Assembly: GCF_000688335.1 (NCBI RefSeq)
Contig: NZ_JHZX01000001.1
Coordinates: forward strand, 3,782,001 to 3,846,000
Reading direction: 5' to 3'
Source: Sediminibacter sp. Hel_I_10
Lineage (GTDB): Bacteria; Bacteroidota; Bacteroidia; Flavobacteriales; Flavobacteriaceae
DNA: 64,000 nucleotides
A program made the position numbers and the translations under genes. Shown in pieces: positions 54,696 through 64,000 of the stretch; position 1 is the first letter of the stretch; every line of letters begins with the position of its first letter. Under the pieces are notes generated by a model, which saw nothing but the letters and a program-made list of their open reading frames with translations, did no database searches and was not told where the DNA came from.

Positions 54696-55895
54696 ATGTC
54701 AAAGCTGCAATTGAATTTTCTCTGTATTTCTACATATTACAAGGGTGTTGATTTTTTGAAAACCTGTAAAGCCGATGGGAATCATGTGTATTTATTAACC
54801 AAAAAGAAATTGGAACATGAGGCTTGGCCTTGGGAAGCTATAGACGATGTATTTTACATAGAAGATTGGAATCAAAATGACGTTGTAAAAGGGATTGCCT
54901 ATCAATTTAGAAACATAAAGTTTGATCGTTTTGTGGCTTTAGATGATTTTGATGTGGAAAAAGTTGCCTTGCTGCGGGAGCATTTTAGATTACCAGGTAT
55001 GGGAAGAACAACGGCCCATTATTTTAGAGACAAGTTGGCAATGCGCATGAAGGCTAAAGAAGAAGGCGTGAATGTACCTGAGTTTACGTCGCTTTTTTAT
55101 GATAATGATATCAATGCTTACGCAGATCGTGTGGAGGCACCTTGGTTACTTAAACCTCGTATGGAAGCCAGTGCTACGGGAATAAAAAAAATTCATAGTA
55201 AAGAGGAGCTATGGCAAATTGTAGACGGATTGGGAGATGAGCGCGACAATTATTTAATTGAAAAGTTTGCTCCTGGAGATGTATATCATGTTGACGGTCT
55301 CAATAACGAAGGAAAAGTGGTGTTTTCTAGAGTAAGTAAATATTTAGACACTCCTTTTGAAGTGGCTCACGGCGGCGGTATTTTTAGATCAGCAACTTGT
55401 GAGATCGGCTCTAAAACAGAAAAAGCACTTCAGAAAATGAATGCTCAGGTGATGAAAGCCTTCGGAATGCAGTTTGGGGCATCACATACAGAGTTTATTC
55501 AAAGTAAGTCAACCGGTGGACTGTTTTTTCTTGAAACCTCTTCTAGAGTTGGTGGTGCTAACCTTGCAGAAATGGTTGAAGCCGCTTCTGGCGTAAATCT
55601 GTGGGGAGAATGGGCTAAAATTGAAGCTGCCAACTTGCGCGGGTTATCCTATAGTCCTCCTAAATTGAAAAATAAATATGCAGGAATTGTTGTATCTCTT
55701 AGTCGTTTTGAACATCCAGACACCTCTAATTTTAAAGACGCTGAAATTGTTTGGAAAATGCATAAAGATTGGCACATCGGCATAATCGTGGCGTCAGATT
55801 CTAGCCAACAGGTATTCGATCTTCTTGAAAAATATACCCAAAGAATTGCTAAGGAGTTTCACGCCAGCATCCCCGCTCCTGATAAATCGTTATAG
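54696..55895 (+). CDS. ATP-grasp domain ligase of unknown substrate
   Basis: 399 residues. The ATP-grasp fold runs from about residue 100: LPGMGRTTAHYFRDKLAMRM, WLLKPRMEASATGIKKI (ATP-binding lysine), YLIEKFAPGDVYHVDGL and FLETSSRVGGANLAEMVEAA with the Mg-binding glutamate. It should join a carboxylate to an amine through an acyl phosphate, like the purine and carbamoyl-phosphate enzymes; no substrate can be named. It stands alone between the aminopeptidase and two small genes. A weak hairpin ACTATCT/AGATAGT (55918-55939) follows the stop. Confidence 0.85.
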   Translation: MSKLQLNFLCISTYYKGVDFLKTCKADGNHVYLLTKKKLEHEAWPWEAIDDVFYIEDWNQNDVVKGIAYQFRNIKFDRFVALDDFDVEKVALLREHFRLPGMGRTTAHYFRDKLAMRMKAKEEGVNVPEFTSLFYDNDINAYADRVEAPWLLKPRMEASATGIKKIHSKEELWQIVDGLGDERDNYLIEKFAPGDVYHVDGLNNEGKVVFSRVSKYLDTPFEVAHGGGIFRSATCEIGSKTEKALQKMNAQVMKAFGMQFGASHTEFIQSKSTGGLFFLETSSRVGGANLAEMVEAASGVNLWGEWAKIEAANLRGLSYSPPKLKNKYAGIVVSLSRFEHPDTSNFKDAEIVWKMHKDWHIGIIVASDSSQQVFDLLEKYTQRIAKEFHASIPAPDKSL

Positions 55896-56227
55896 ACTTC
55901 TTTCAAATTTATATTAAACTATCTTTTTAAACAGATAGTGAATATGCCTTAATCTAAACCTTATTAAGGTGTTGTGACTTCCACGTTAAAGAATGGCACT
56001 AGGTTTAAATTAATAAGTATCTCACCTTTCTATTTTTTATCTTTTCACTGAGAAATTGCTATAAATCAATCTTTTTATAGAGTTTTTTACCCGTATTCTA
56101 TTTGGGCTTTTTTTTAAAGTTTATAATAAAATCTTACCTCAATTATAAAAATGGGTTAACGTTAAAATCGATAAAACACACACTTCAACGATAAAACACT
56201 GAGATTTGTTATCCTAATAATATATGG
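55896..56227. other. AT-rich intergenic region without a recognised gene
   Basis: About 330 bases. It holds a weak hairpin after the ATP-grasp gene and CCTTATTAAGG (55959-55969), nearly repeated at 649-659. No exact TAnnTTTG element is seen before the small gene at 56228. Confidence 0.5.
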
Positions 56228-56389
56228 ATGTTTGAGTTAGCAATAGGGATAGGTTTAGGAGTTTTAGGATTTATGATCTTAAAAGTTTTGTTTAAAGATG
56301 TTTTAGAAATCGATAATAAAGTAAACTATGAGAACAAGTATAAAATACCAAGTCGGTTTAGAAACCCTTCAAAAAATTCTTCTAACTAG
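56228..56389 (+). CDS. Possible 53-residue membrane microprotein
   Basis: The ATG at 56228 opens a 53-codon frame: a hydrophobic N-terminus (MFELAIGIGLGVLGFMILKV) that would span the membrane once, followed by a polar tail ending NPSKNSSN. It ends inside the next gene, overlapping it by 62 bases in another frame, a layout typical of coupled small genes. The hydrophobic-then-polar pattern argues against chance, but length and lack of a known family keep confidence low. Confidence 0.4.
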   Translation: MFELAIGIGLGVLGFMILKVLFKDVLEIDNKVNYENKYKIPSRFRNPSKNSSN

Positions 56390-56786
56390 CCTAAAGGCAG
56401 AGGCTTCTTACGAGCACTTGATGTCACAAACTAAAAATGAAATCATTTTTAAGTGGCTAGAAAACCGTAAGGAATGCACAACAGACTTTATTCTTAAGGT
56501 CTTAACCCAATTAGAGAATATGGAAGCAACTGCTCCACAAATCTCTAACATTCAATATAAATTATTTAAGTTACTATCAGATATTAAGTCTTTGATTTTT
56601 CCTAAAGGAGATGCAGATATCATTCGAGAAGGTATCAACGTGGATGGCCAATACCTCAAAGGCCTAAATGAAGTCCTTAAGGACCCTACTATTACAGATA
56701 CGCTATACAGCTTATATAGCAAACAGATAGAATTACTTAGAGCTTCAGTAAAACAAGTAGAAACAGATCAAATTATTCTTCAGTAG
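56328..56786 (+). CDS. Small helical protein, DUF2383/PA2169-like
   Basis: 152 residues, all helical and without signal peptide. The order of helices (LETLQKILLTSLKAEASYEH, EIIFKWLENRKECTTDFI, IREGINVDGQYLKGLNEVL, TDTLYSLYSKQIELLRASVK) is that of DUF2383/PA2169 four-helix bundles, which resemble ferritins, but the metal-binding residues of ferritins are not all visible. Function unknown. The start overlaps a possible microprotein gene. Confidence 0.65.
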   Translation: MRTSIKYQVGLETLQKILLTSLKAEASYEHLMSQTKNEIIFKWLENRKECTTDFILKVLTQLENMEATAPQISNIQYKLFKLLSDIKSLIFPKGDADIIREGINVDGQYLKGLNEVLKDPTITDTLYSLYSKQIELLRASVKQVETDQIILQ

Positions 56787-56918
56787 TCAAGGTTTTTATT
56801 TCAAATTATTTTCCAGTTTTTAAGTTGCAATGCAACGCTTTTTAGGGTTTCATAATTGAGCTATCTTTTTCTCTTTTTAATATTATAGTTCTATGTCAGT
56901 ATAACTATATTTATTTTG

Positions 56919-56926
56919 TAAATTTG
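56919..56926 (+). promoter_or_regulatory. -7 element of pyrG
   Basis: TAAATTTG, 20 bases before the ATG at 56947. The short leader contains TGCG (56929-56932) and CGCA (56941-56944), which can pair, ending 2 bases before the start, comparable to guaB. Confidence 0.65.
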
Positions 56927-56937
56927 CCTGCGTTTAA

Positions 56938-58587
<1,650 letters not shown>

Positions 58588-58649
58588 TTGGATAGTTTTT
58601 TGGTAAACAAAAATCATATGCTCTAAAAACGTTTCAGGTGATATACCGA

Positions 58650-58657
58650 TATTTTTG
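58650..58657 (+). promoter_or_regulatory. -7 element of yidC
   Basis: TATTTTTG. It overlaps an in-frame TTG (58655), which is therefore not the start codon. Confidence 0.6.
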
Positions 58658-58684
58658 GGACCGAGATGTTTGAATTTAATGACT

Positions 58685-60577
58685 ATGGAAGAAAAGAAAT
58701 TTGACTTAAAATCGATCATAGGCTTTGTGCTTATTTTCGGAATTTTAATCTTCATGATGTGGAAAAATCAGCCCACACCTGAAGAATTAGCAGAACAAGA
58801 GCGGCAAGAACAGATTGCTGCAGAGAAAAAGGCAAATGCTGAAAAAGGCGATACAGATGAAAAAGTAGTTGTAGCCGAAGATTTTTCTAACGGAAACGGG
58901 ACAGATTCAGTACAGCTAGAAAATTTAAAAAATAAATTAGGAGCCTTTGCTTATTCGGCAACACTTCCATCGGCTAATGAAAGTGAAACGACTGTTGAAA
59001 CCGACGTGTTATCGCTAAAATTCAACAATAAAGGTGGATTTCTTTCCGAAGTAAAATTAAAGAACTACGTTGATTATGACTCGGTTCCTATTTATCTTAT
59101 TCAAGATGGTAATGAGTTTTTCAACATCAATTTTGGCACTGCAGACAATCGTATTTTAAATACCAAAGACCTTTTCTTTGAACCAACGGTCACTAAAAAC
59201 GGAGATAATACGGTGGTATCTATGAAACTGAAGGCTTCTGGCAATCAGTTTTTAGAATACCGTTATGAACTTCAGCCAGATAATTACATGATGGATTTCT
59301 CTATCAGATCTAAAGGTTTAGGCTCGGTAATCAACAGCTCTCAAAATATTGATTTGGACTGGAAACTTAAAACTTACCGTCATGATCAAAGCATTAGTTA
59401 TGAAAATAGATATACGCGATTAACTTACATGCATGACGGTGATAAGATCAGTAAACTTAATCAAACTGGTACTGAGGAAGAACTTATAGAAGATGTCAGA
59501 TGGTTGTCTTATAGACAGCATTTCTTTAGTTCTATTCTTGTAGCAGAACAGCCTTTCAAATCTGCAACAATCTCTACAATGGATTTAGTTGAAGACGAAG
59601 AAGTAGATTCTGTATTTACAAAACAATATACATCAAAACTACCATTAACTTTTACAAATGGCGAGGCCAACAACAATTTTAAGTTTTACTTTGGCCCAAC
59701 AGATTCAAAGATCCTAAAGCAATACGATTATGAGCTCGATGAAAGTATCCCGTTTGGATGGGGTATTTTTGGGTGGATTAATAAATCTTTATTTATTCCG
59801 CTATTTAGCTTTTTAAGTGGCTTTTTACCTTACGGTATCGCCATTATTGTAATGACCGTTCTTATTAAGTTAATGATGTCGTTTGTACAATATAAGCAGT
59901 TCTTGTCTCAAGCTAAAATGAAGGTGCTTAAGCCAGAATTAGATGCAATTAGAGCGAAGCACAAAGACAACAAAATGAAGGCACAGCAAGAAACCATGGC
60001 CTTACAAAATAAGGCAGGAGCAAGCCCTCTAGCGGGATGTTTGCCTGGTCTTATTCAACTGCCTGTATTTTATGCGTTATTTATGTTTTTTCCAACGGCT
60101 TTCGCTTTGCGTCAAAAGAGCTTTCTTTGGGCAGACGACTTATCGTCTTATGATGTGATTGCACAATTGCCGTTCACTATTCCGTTTTATGGTAGTCACG
60201 TGAGTTTGTTTCCAATATTGGCAGCAATTGCTATTTTCTTTTACATGAAAATGACCACAGGACAACAAGCAGCATCACAACCTACACAAGAAGGAATGCC
60301 AGATATGGCGAAAATGATGAAATACATGATCTATTTCTCCCCGCTGTTGATGTTGGTGTTCTTTAATAAATATGCTTCGGGATTGAGTTTATATTATTTT
60401 ATTTCTAACTTAATTAGTATTGGGATCATGCTCGTGATCAAGAATTTTATTTTAGATGAAGATAAGATCCATGCGCAGATTCAAATGAATAAGAAAAAGC
60501 CTAAAAAACAAAATAGGTTTCAGAAGAAAATGGCAGATATGATGGAGCAAGCCGAACAGCAGAAGAAAGGAAGATAG
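58685..60577 (+). CDS. yidC: Membrane protein insertase YidC
   Basis: 630 residues from the ATG at 58685 (58679 is also possible); MEEKKFDLKSIIGFVLIFG is the usual start. One N-terminal membrane helix, a large periplasmic beta domain (about 80-350), then the conserved 60KD core with KLMMSFVQYKQFLSQAKMKV, MKAQQETMALQNKAGASPLA and GCLPGLIQLPVFYALFMFF. The C-terminal tail is Lys/Gln-rich. It inserts and folds inner-membrane proteins alone or with Sec. A strong terminator follows. Confidence 0.97.
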   Translation: MEEKKFDLKSIIGFVLIFGILIFMMWKNQPTPEELAEQERQEQIAAEKKANAEKGDTDEKVVVAEDFSNGNGTDSVQLENLKNKLGAFAYSATLPSANESETTVETDVLSLKFNNKGGFLSEVKLKNYVDYDSVPIYLIQDGNEFFNINFGTADNRILNTKDLFFEPTVTKNGDNTVVSMKLKASGNQFLEYRYELQPDNYMMDFSIRSKGLGSVINSSQNIDLDWKLKTYRHDQSISYENRYTRLTYMHDGDKISKLNQTGTEEELIEDVRWLSYRQHFFSSILVAEQPFKSATISTMDLVEDEEVDSVFTKQYTSKLPLTFTNGEANNNFKFYFGPTDSKILKQYDYELDESIPFGWGIFGWINKSLFIPLFSFLSGFLPYGIAIIVMTVLIKLMMSFVQYKQFLSQAKMKVLKPELDAIRAKHKDNKMKAQQETMALQNKAGASPLAGCLPGLIQLPVFYALFMFFPTAFALRQKSFLWADDLSSYDVIAQLPFTIPFYGSHVSLFPILAAIAIFFYMKMTTGQQAASQPTQEGMPDMAKMMKYMIYFSPLLMLVFFNKYASGLSLYYFISNLISIGIMLVIKNFILDEDKIHAQIQMNKKKPKKQNRFQKKMADMMEQAEQQKKGR

Positions 60578-60610
60578 TTAATTGTTTTCTGATATATATT
60601 CCTCAATAAG

Positions 60611-60643
60611 AAAATCCGATACATGAAGTATCGGATTTTTTTT
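60611..60643 (+). terminator. yidC terminator
   Basis: AAAATCCGATAC (60611-60622) pairs with GTATCGGATTTT (60628-60639), 5-base loop, followed by more T. Confidence 0.95.
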
Positions 60644-60911
60644 GTGCTCATGCATCAACACCAAGTAGCTTTTAGATTGGATCATTAGCACAACTGAAAT
60701 CGTAAGCTTTAAATAGTTTTCTCTGTTGGAATAAACAATTATTCTTAACACTATTCGAACAGCAGCTAAGGATTAAAAATTGGTACATAATATATTCATT
60801 TACACTTCAATCTTATTGATACCCAAGACAGATTGGTATCGTTTAAAATGACTATGGCTTATGTAAGGTGTGAATTTAAAATTATGGATAGAGCTATTTT
60901 TTAAGACGCAT
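60644..60911. other. Intergenic region between two terminators
   Basis: With the flanking terminators this makes 387 gene-free bases. No coding frame is convincing. A 6-bp inverted repeat GATACC/GGTATC (60818-60840) is the only structure I see. The region belongs to neither neighbouring transcript, as both genes end towards it. Confidence 0.5.
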
Positions 60912-60948
60912 AAAAAAAGCACCTCAAAATGAGATGCTTTTGTTTTAT
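60912..60948 (-). terminator. Terminator of the fasciclin gene
   Basis: Read on the minus strand, AAGCATCTCA pairs with TGAGGTGCTT (one G-U pair), followed by a run of T, 17 bases after the stop codon at 60965. Confidence 0.85.
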
Positions 60949-60964
60949 TTATCTTTGAATTAAA

Positions 60965-62017
60965 TTAATCTTCTTGTAGTGGCAACAGGACTTGATCAAT
61001 TGCGTGTACAACCCCATTGGTCGCTTGTATATTTACTAATTCTGGTATGATATTACTTACTCTATCATTATCGTCAGTAACCGTTAATTCTGTTGCATCC
61101 AAACTAATATTTCCTCCCAAAGATGGGAACGATCCATTTAATCCAGCTAATCCAGATGATTGTACGTTACCAGCGCCTGTAATATGGAAAGTCAAAATAG
61201 CATCAACAGTGGCAGTATCTACATCACCTAATGCTGTTTCCCCCGAAGGATCCAAATCAAGTAATAAAGCTTCGAAAGCCGCATTTGTAGGCGCTAATAT
61301 TGTAAATGGTCCAGCGGTCGCATCCGAAACTGTAGGGATATAGCCTCCTGAAACAGTTGGAGTTCCTGAATCCGCAGATGCTAATGCAGCAACCAAACTT
61401 GATAAGTTAGGATTAGCTAATGCATGATCTGCAATAGTTGGAGGCATAATTACAGAATTAACAATATGCACAACTCCGTTGGTAGCCATAATATCTGCTG
61501 TAATTACGTTTGCTCCAGCGTTGATATCGGTACTATTTTCTGCACCCCCATTTAATTCAACGACATTGCCATTAATATTAAAATACAAACTTAAGTTTTG
61601 GTCGTCGGCACCTGAACCCAAAGTGTTTACGTATCCAGATCCAGCAGTTGTAAGATCACTAGCCATAATTGTTTCGCCACTAATGACATGGTTTAATAAT
61701 ACGTTTTCTAATATATCATCAGGCACATCAGCCAAAGTCGCCCAGCCATTTGCACTTAGAAGTGCGGCAAGAGCATCATTTGTAGGTGCGAAAACGGTAA
61801 AAGGACCGTCACCTTGAAGAGTCATATCCAAATCTGCTTCTTCCAATGCAGCCACTAAATTAGTTAAATCAGCACTAGCATCTGCAGTCGCAAATATGTT
61901 TAGCAATGTTGGCTCAGGAACCGGTGTTGTTGCGTCGTCGTCATCGCTACAAGCTTGAAAAGCAAATACCACAAATAATAGTGGTAATATTTTAATCGTT
62001 TTTGAAATAATTTTCAT
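60965..62017 (-). CDS. Lipoprotein with two fasciclin (FAS1) domains
   Basis: 350 residues with a type II signal peptide ending VFAFQAC, followed by SDDDDA. Two FAS1 domains, about 38-190 and 200-348. Each has the FAS1 H1 pattern (GPFTVFAPTNDALAAL and GPFTILAPTNAAFEAL) and the H2 pattern (TNGVVHIVNSVIMPP and TNGVVHAIDQVLLP). FAS1 proteins mediate adhesion or matrix contacts at the cell surface. The start is unambiguous. Monocistronic, divergent from the MORN gene at 62084. Confidence 0.93.
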   Translation of the reverse strand: MKIISKTIKILPLLFVVFAFQACSDDDDATTPVPEPTLLNIFATADASADLTNLVAALEEADLDMTLQGDGPFTVFAPTNDALAALLSANGWATLADVPDDILENVLLNHVISGETIMASDLTTAGSGYVNTLGSGADDQNLSLYFNINGNVVELNGGAENSTDINAGANVITADIMATNGVVHIVNSVIMPPTIADHALANPNLSSLVAALASADSGTPTVSGGYIPTVSDATAGPFTILAPTNAAFEALLLDLDPSGETALGDVDTATVDAILTFHITGAGNVQSSGLAGLNGSFPSLGGNISLDATELTVTDDNDRVSNIIPELVNIQATNGVVHAIDQVLLPLQED

Positions 62018-62083
62018 TCTTTTGAGTTTTTTGTGAATAGTTATTATTAATAATTAAGTTAGTCTGTTCAGTAAATTTACGAA

Positions 62084-62793
62084 ATGGTTAAACATTTAGA
62101 CGTCGCAATTCTTTTTTTTATATTTTCTTTAACAAGTGCACTCAGTGCTCAAAGTGTTAAAAATAGCTTTGATTCAGAGGGGAAAAGGCACGGTGCTTGG
62201 CGTAAAAATTTTGATAAAACCAATCAACCCAGGTACGAAGGTGAGTTTGATCATGGTAAAGAAATCGGACTATTTAAATTCTACACTCTTAATAAAGGTA
62301 AAAGTGTTTTAAGTGCTACCAAGCAATTTAATAAAGAGAATGATAATGCAGAGGTTAAGTTCTTTTCGTCTTCAGGTAAGTTGATTAGTGAAGGCCAAAT
62401 GGACGGTAAGCTTTATATAGGTCAATGGACATTTTACCATAATAAGTCTAGTGCAGTCATGTCTAAAGAAACCTATAATAACAGTGGTCAATTAGAAGGA
62501 GAGAAAACGGTCTATTATCCTAGTGGTCAAATTGCAGAAACGTCACATTATCACAACGGAAAACTAAATGGTCAAACCTTAACCTATTCTGAAAACGGAC
62601 AGCTTTTAAACGATTTTCAGTATGAAGACAACGAACTTCAAGGGCAGCTAAATACTATGATGCAGACGGTCATCTAGCGTCTGAAGGACAATATCAGCAT
62701 GACCGCAAGCATGGTGTCTGGACCTATTACAAAAATGATCAATTTTTAGAAACAATTGATCACACGAGACGTTCTAAAAATCCAAAGAAGTAA
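62084..62793 (+). pseudogene. MORN-variant (YwqK-like) repeat protein, frameshifted near the 3' end
   Basis: The start at 62084 encodes a signal peptide (FFIFSLTSALSAQ) and MORN-variant repeats of about 23 residues (SEGKRHGAWRKNF, YPSGQIAETSHYHNGKLNG, ENGQLLNDFQYEDNELQG). This frame stops at 62675-62677, giving 197 residues. The repeat continues in the -1 frame: AKYYDADGHLASEGQYQHD, RKHGVWTYYKND, to a stop at 62791-62793. Restoring one base in the GGG at 62642-62644 would join the frames as LQG-AAKYYDADG and give about 236 residues. It is either a real one-base deletion or a homopolymer sequencing error. Relatives are labelled toxin-antitoxin YwqK antitoxins, which is not supported here by any toxin gene. 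Confidence 0.8.
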
Positions 62794-62886
62794 ATTTTCT
62801 TAATCCGTAGTCAAGTAATATTCAACTTCAAGTTAGACCTCGGTTATAAGTTTCTGGATCTATAAAACTGGCACACAAAATTTCCG

Positions 62887-62894
62887 TAAATTTG
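62887..62894 (+). promoter_or_regulatory. -7 element of mnmA
   Basis: TAAATTTG, about 85 bases before the start codon. Confidence 0.55.
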
Positions 62895-62982
62895 CAAATC
62901 GTAATAAGGTCAAGGAATTTTACATTTCGGTCTTTTGTAATGTAAGCCTTTAGACGTTATTTCGATTAAGACGTATATGGAA

Positions 62983-64000
62983 ATGAAAAGAGTAATTGTT
63001 GGTCTTTCTGGTGGAGTAGATTCTAGTGTTACAGCCTATTTGTTGAAGCAACAAGGGTATGAAGTTATTGGCTTGTTTATGAAAAACTGGCATGATGACT
63101 CTGTGACGATTTCAGATGAATGCCCATGGTTAGATGATAGTAATGATGCCATGCTAGTGGCAGATAAATTAGGAATCCCATTTCAGACTATAGATTTAAG
63201 TGAGCAGTACAAAGAGCGTATTGTGGATTATATGTTTGATGAATATCAAAAAGGAAGAACTCCAAATCCAGATGTGCTCTGTAATCGCGAGATCAAGTTT
63301 GATGTATTTATGAAAATAGCTCTAGATCTTGGAGCAGATTATGTGGCTACAGGTCATTATTGCAGAAAGGGCGAAGTCAAAAAAGAGGGTGAAACCTTTT
63401 ATCAGTTGCTTTCGGGCGTAGATACCAATAAGGATCAGTCTTATTTTCTTTGTCAATTATCTCAAGACCAATTAGCGAAAGCCTTATTTCCAATTGGAGA
63501 ACTTACAAAACCAGAGGTAAGAGCTATTGCAAAAGAACAAGATTTGATTACTGCCAATAAAAAAGATTCACAAGGACTTTGTTTTATAGGAAAAGTGCGT
63601 TTGCCAGAATTTCTTCAACAAAAATTAAAACCACGTGAGGGTATTATCGTAGAAATCGACAAGAATCATCACCATTACAACGATGAAACTCCTGAATTTA
63701 CGTCTAAGTTTGAGGAACTGAATTTTTTATCCAAAAAACCAGAGTATCACATTTCCGAAGGTAAAACCGTTGGCAAACATCAAGGCGCTCATTATTTTAC
63801 TAAAGGCCAGCGCAAAGGATTAGGTGTTGGAGGAATGGTTGAGCCACTTTTTGTGATTGAAACAGACGTTGATGAAAACGTGATTTATACGGGTCAAGGC
63901 CATTCTCATCCAGGTTTATCTAGAAGAGCTTTATTTGTAAACAATGACGAGTTGCACTGGGTAAGAGAAGATCTAGCTATTAAAGAAGGAGAGCAGATGA
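62983..64000 (+). CDS. mnmA: tRNA-uridine 2-sulfurtransferase, N-terminal part (3' end outside window)
   Basis: About 339 residues are visible, open to the window edge. MnmA thiolates U34 of tRNA for Lys, Glu and Gln, using ATP and sulfur passed from a cysteine desulfurase. The PP-loop is [16 protein letters not shown]; the family block [20 protein letters not shown] contains the first catalytic Cys, and [16 protein letters not shown] the second. [10 protein letters not shown] is the C-terminal tRNA-binding motif. The ATG at 62977 (two codons earlier, MEMKR) is an alternative start. Confidence 0.96.
   Translation, partial: MKRVIVGLSGGVDSSVTAYLLKQQGYEVIGLFMKNWHDDSVTISDECPWLDDSNDAMLVADKLGIPFQTIDLSEQYKERIVDYMFDEYQKGRTPNPDVLCNREIKFDVFMKIALDLGADYVATGHYCRKGEVKKEGETFYQLLSGVDTNKDQSYFLCQLSQDQLAKALFPIGELTKPEVRAIAKEQDLITANKKDSQGLCFIGKVRLPEFLQQKLKPREGIIVEIDKNHHHYNDETPEFTSKFEELNFLSKKPEYHISEGKTVGKHQGAHYFTKGQRKGLGVGGMVEPLFVIETDVDENVIYTGQGHSHPGLSRRALFVNNDELHWVREDLAIKEGEQM

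Noticed and set aside
60818-60840. GATACC/GGTATC inverted repeat between two terminators
   Set aside because: Six base pairs with an 11-base loop and no T-run or promoter nearby; too weak to call a small RNA.
62084-62677. Antitoxin of a toxin-antitoxin system (usual label of YwqK-like proteins)
   Set aside because: The protein has a signal peptide and MORN repeats, and no toxin-like gene adjoins it; the label is not supported.

Overview
The window is from a marine-type member of the Flavobacteriaceae (Bacteroidota). The signs are AT-rich DNA, start codons without Shine-Dalgarno sequences, many promoters of the Bacteroidota type (TAnnTTTG, often with an upstream TTG), abundant SP-II lipoproteins with an acidic stretch after the lipid cysteine (CSNDDD, CSDDDD), a TonB-dependent receptor, imelysin, fasciclin and LVIVD lipoproteins, and a probable sulfonolipid pathway. 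No rRNA, tRNA, CRISPR array, phage or insertion sequence was recognised. Both ends cut through genes: HMG-CoA lyase on the left and mnmA on the right.

Layout. 1-0.6 kb: end of an HMG-CoA lyase. 0.6-7.0 kb: a probable iron-uptake cluster of a DUF4856 lipoprotein, an imelysin lipoprotein, a vitamin-K-dependent gamma-carboxylase-like membrane enzyme and a TonB receptor, with a palindromic operator candidate in front and a terminator hairpin placed directly before the carboxylase start codon. 7.2-9.1 kb: a small lipoprotein and guaB. 9.4-14.6 kb (minus strand): a coiled-coil membrane protein, two LVIVD lipoproteins, long-form GAPDH and an HtrA protease. 14.7-18.8 kb: a dapF-GNAT-mltG-DUF2279 operon and a lysozyme-like protein, so mostly cell-wall functions. 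18.9-22.6 kb: membrane proteins and an alanine/Na+ symporter. 22.6-26.7 kb (minus): two paralogous DUF3857/transglutaminase-like exported proteins, one without a catalytic triad. 26.9-32.9 kb: acs, a CsbD stress protein, an esterase, a membrane protein, MarC and an MFS exporter. 33.3-36.9 kb (minus): a biotin-dependent carboxylase operon with no carrier protein, and ybaB. 37.0-41.6 kb: oligopeptidase B, then a cysteine-synthase-like enzyme and an alpha-oxoamine synthase that together look like the first two steps of sulfonolipid (capnine) synthesis. 41.6-45.1 kb (minus): outer-membrane protein, GNAT protein and amino-acid permease. 45.2-50.9 kb: DUF4834, YfhO, glycosyltransferase and flippase (surface polysaccharide). 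51.0-56.8 kb: a very basic secreted protein, an esterase, leucyl aminopeptidase, an ATP-grasp ligase and two small proteins. 56.9-64 kb: pyrG, yidC, a fasciclin lipoprotein, a frameshifted MORN/YwqK gene and mnmA.

The two strongest unexplained signals are the conserved gamma-carboxylase inside an iron-uptake cluster, and a nine-base word (TTTCCGHAG) that recurs on both strands far more often than base composition predicts. Several start codons were set by the position of TAnnTTTG promoters, which fall on or after tempting upstream TTG or ATG codons.
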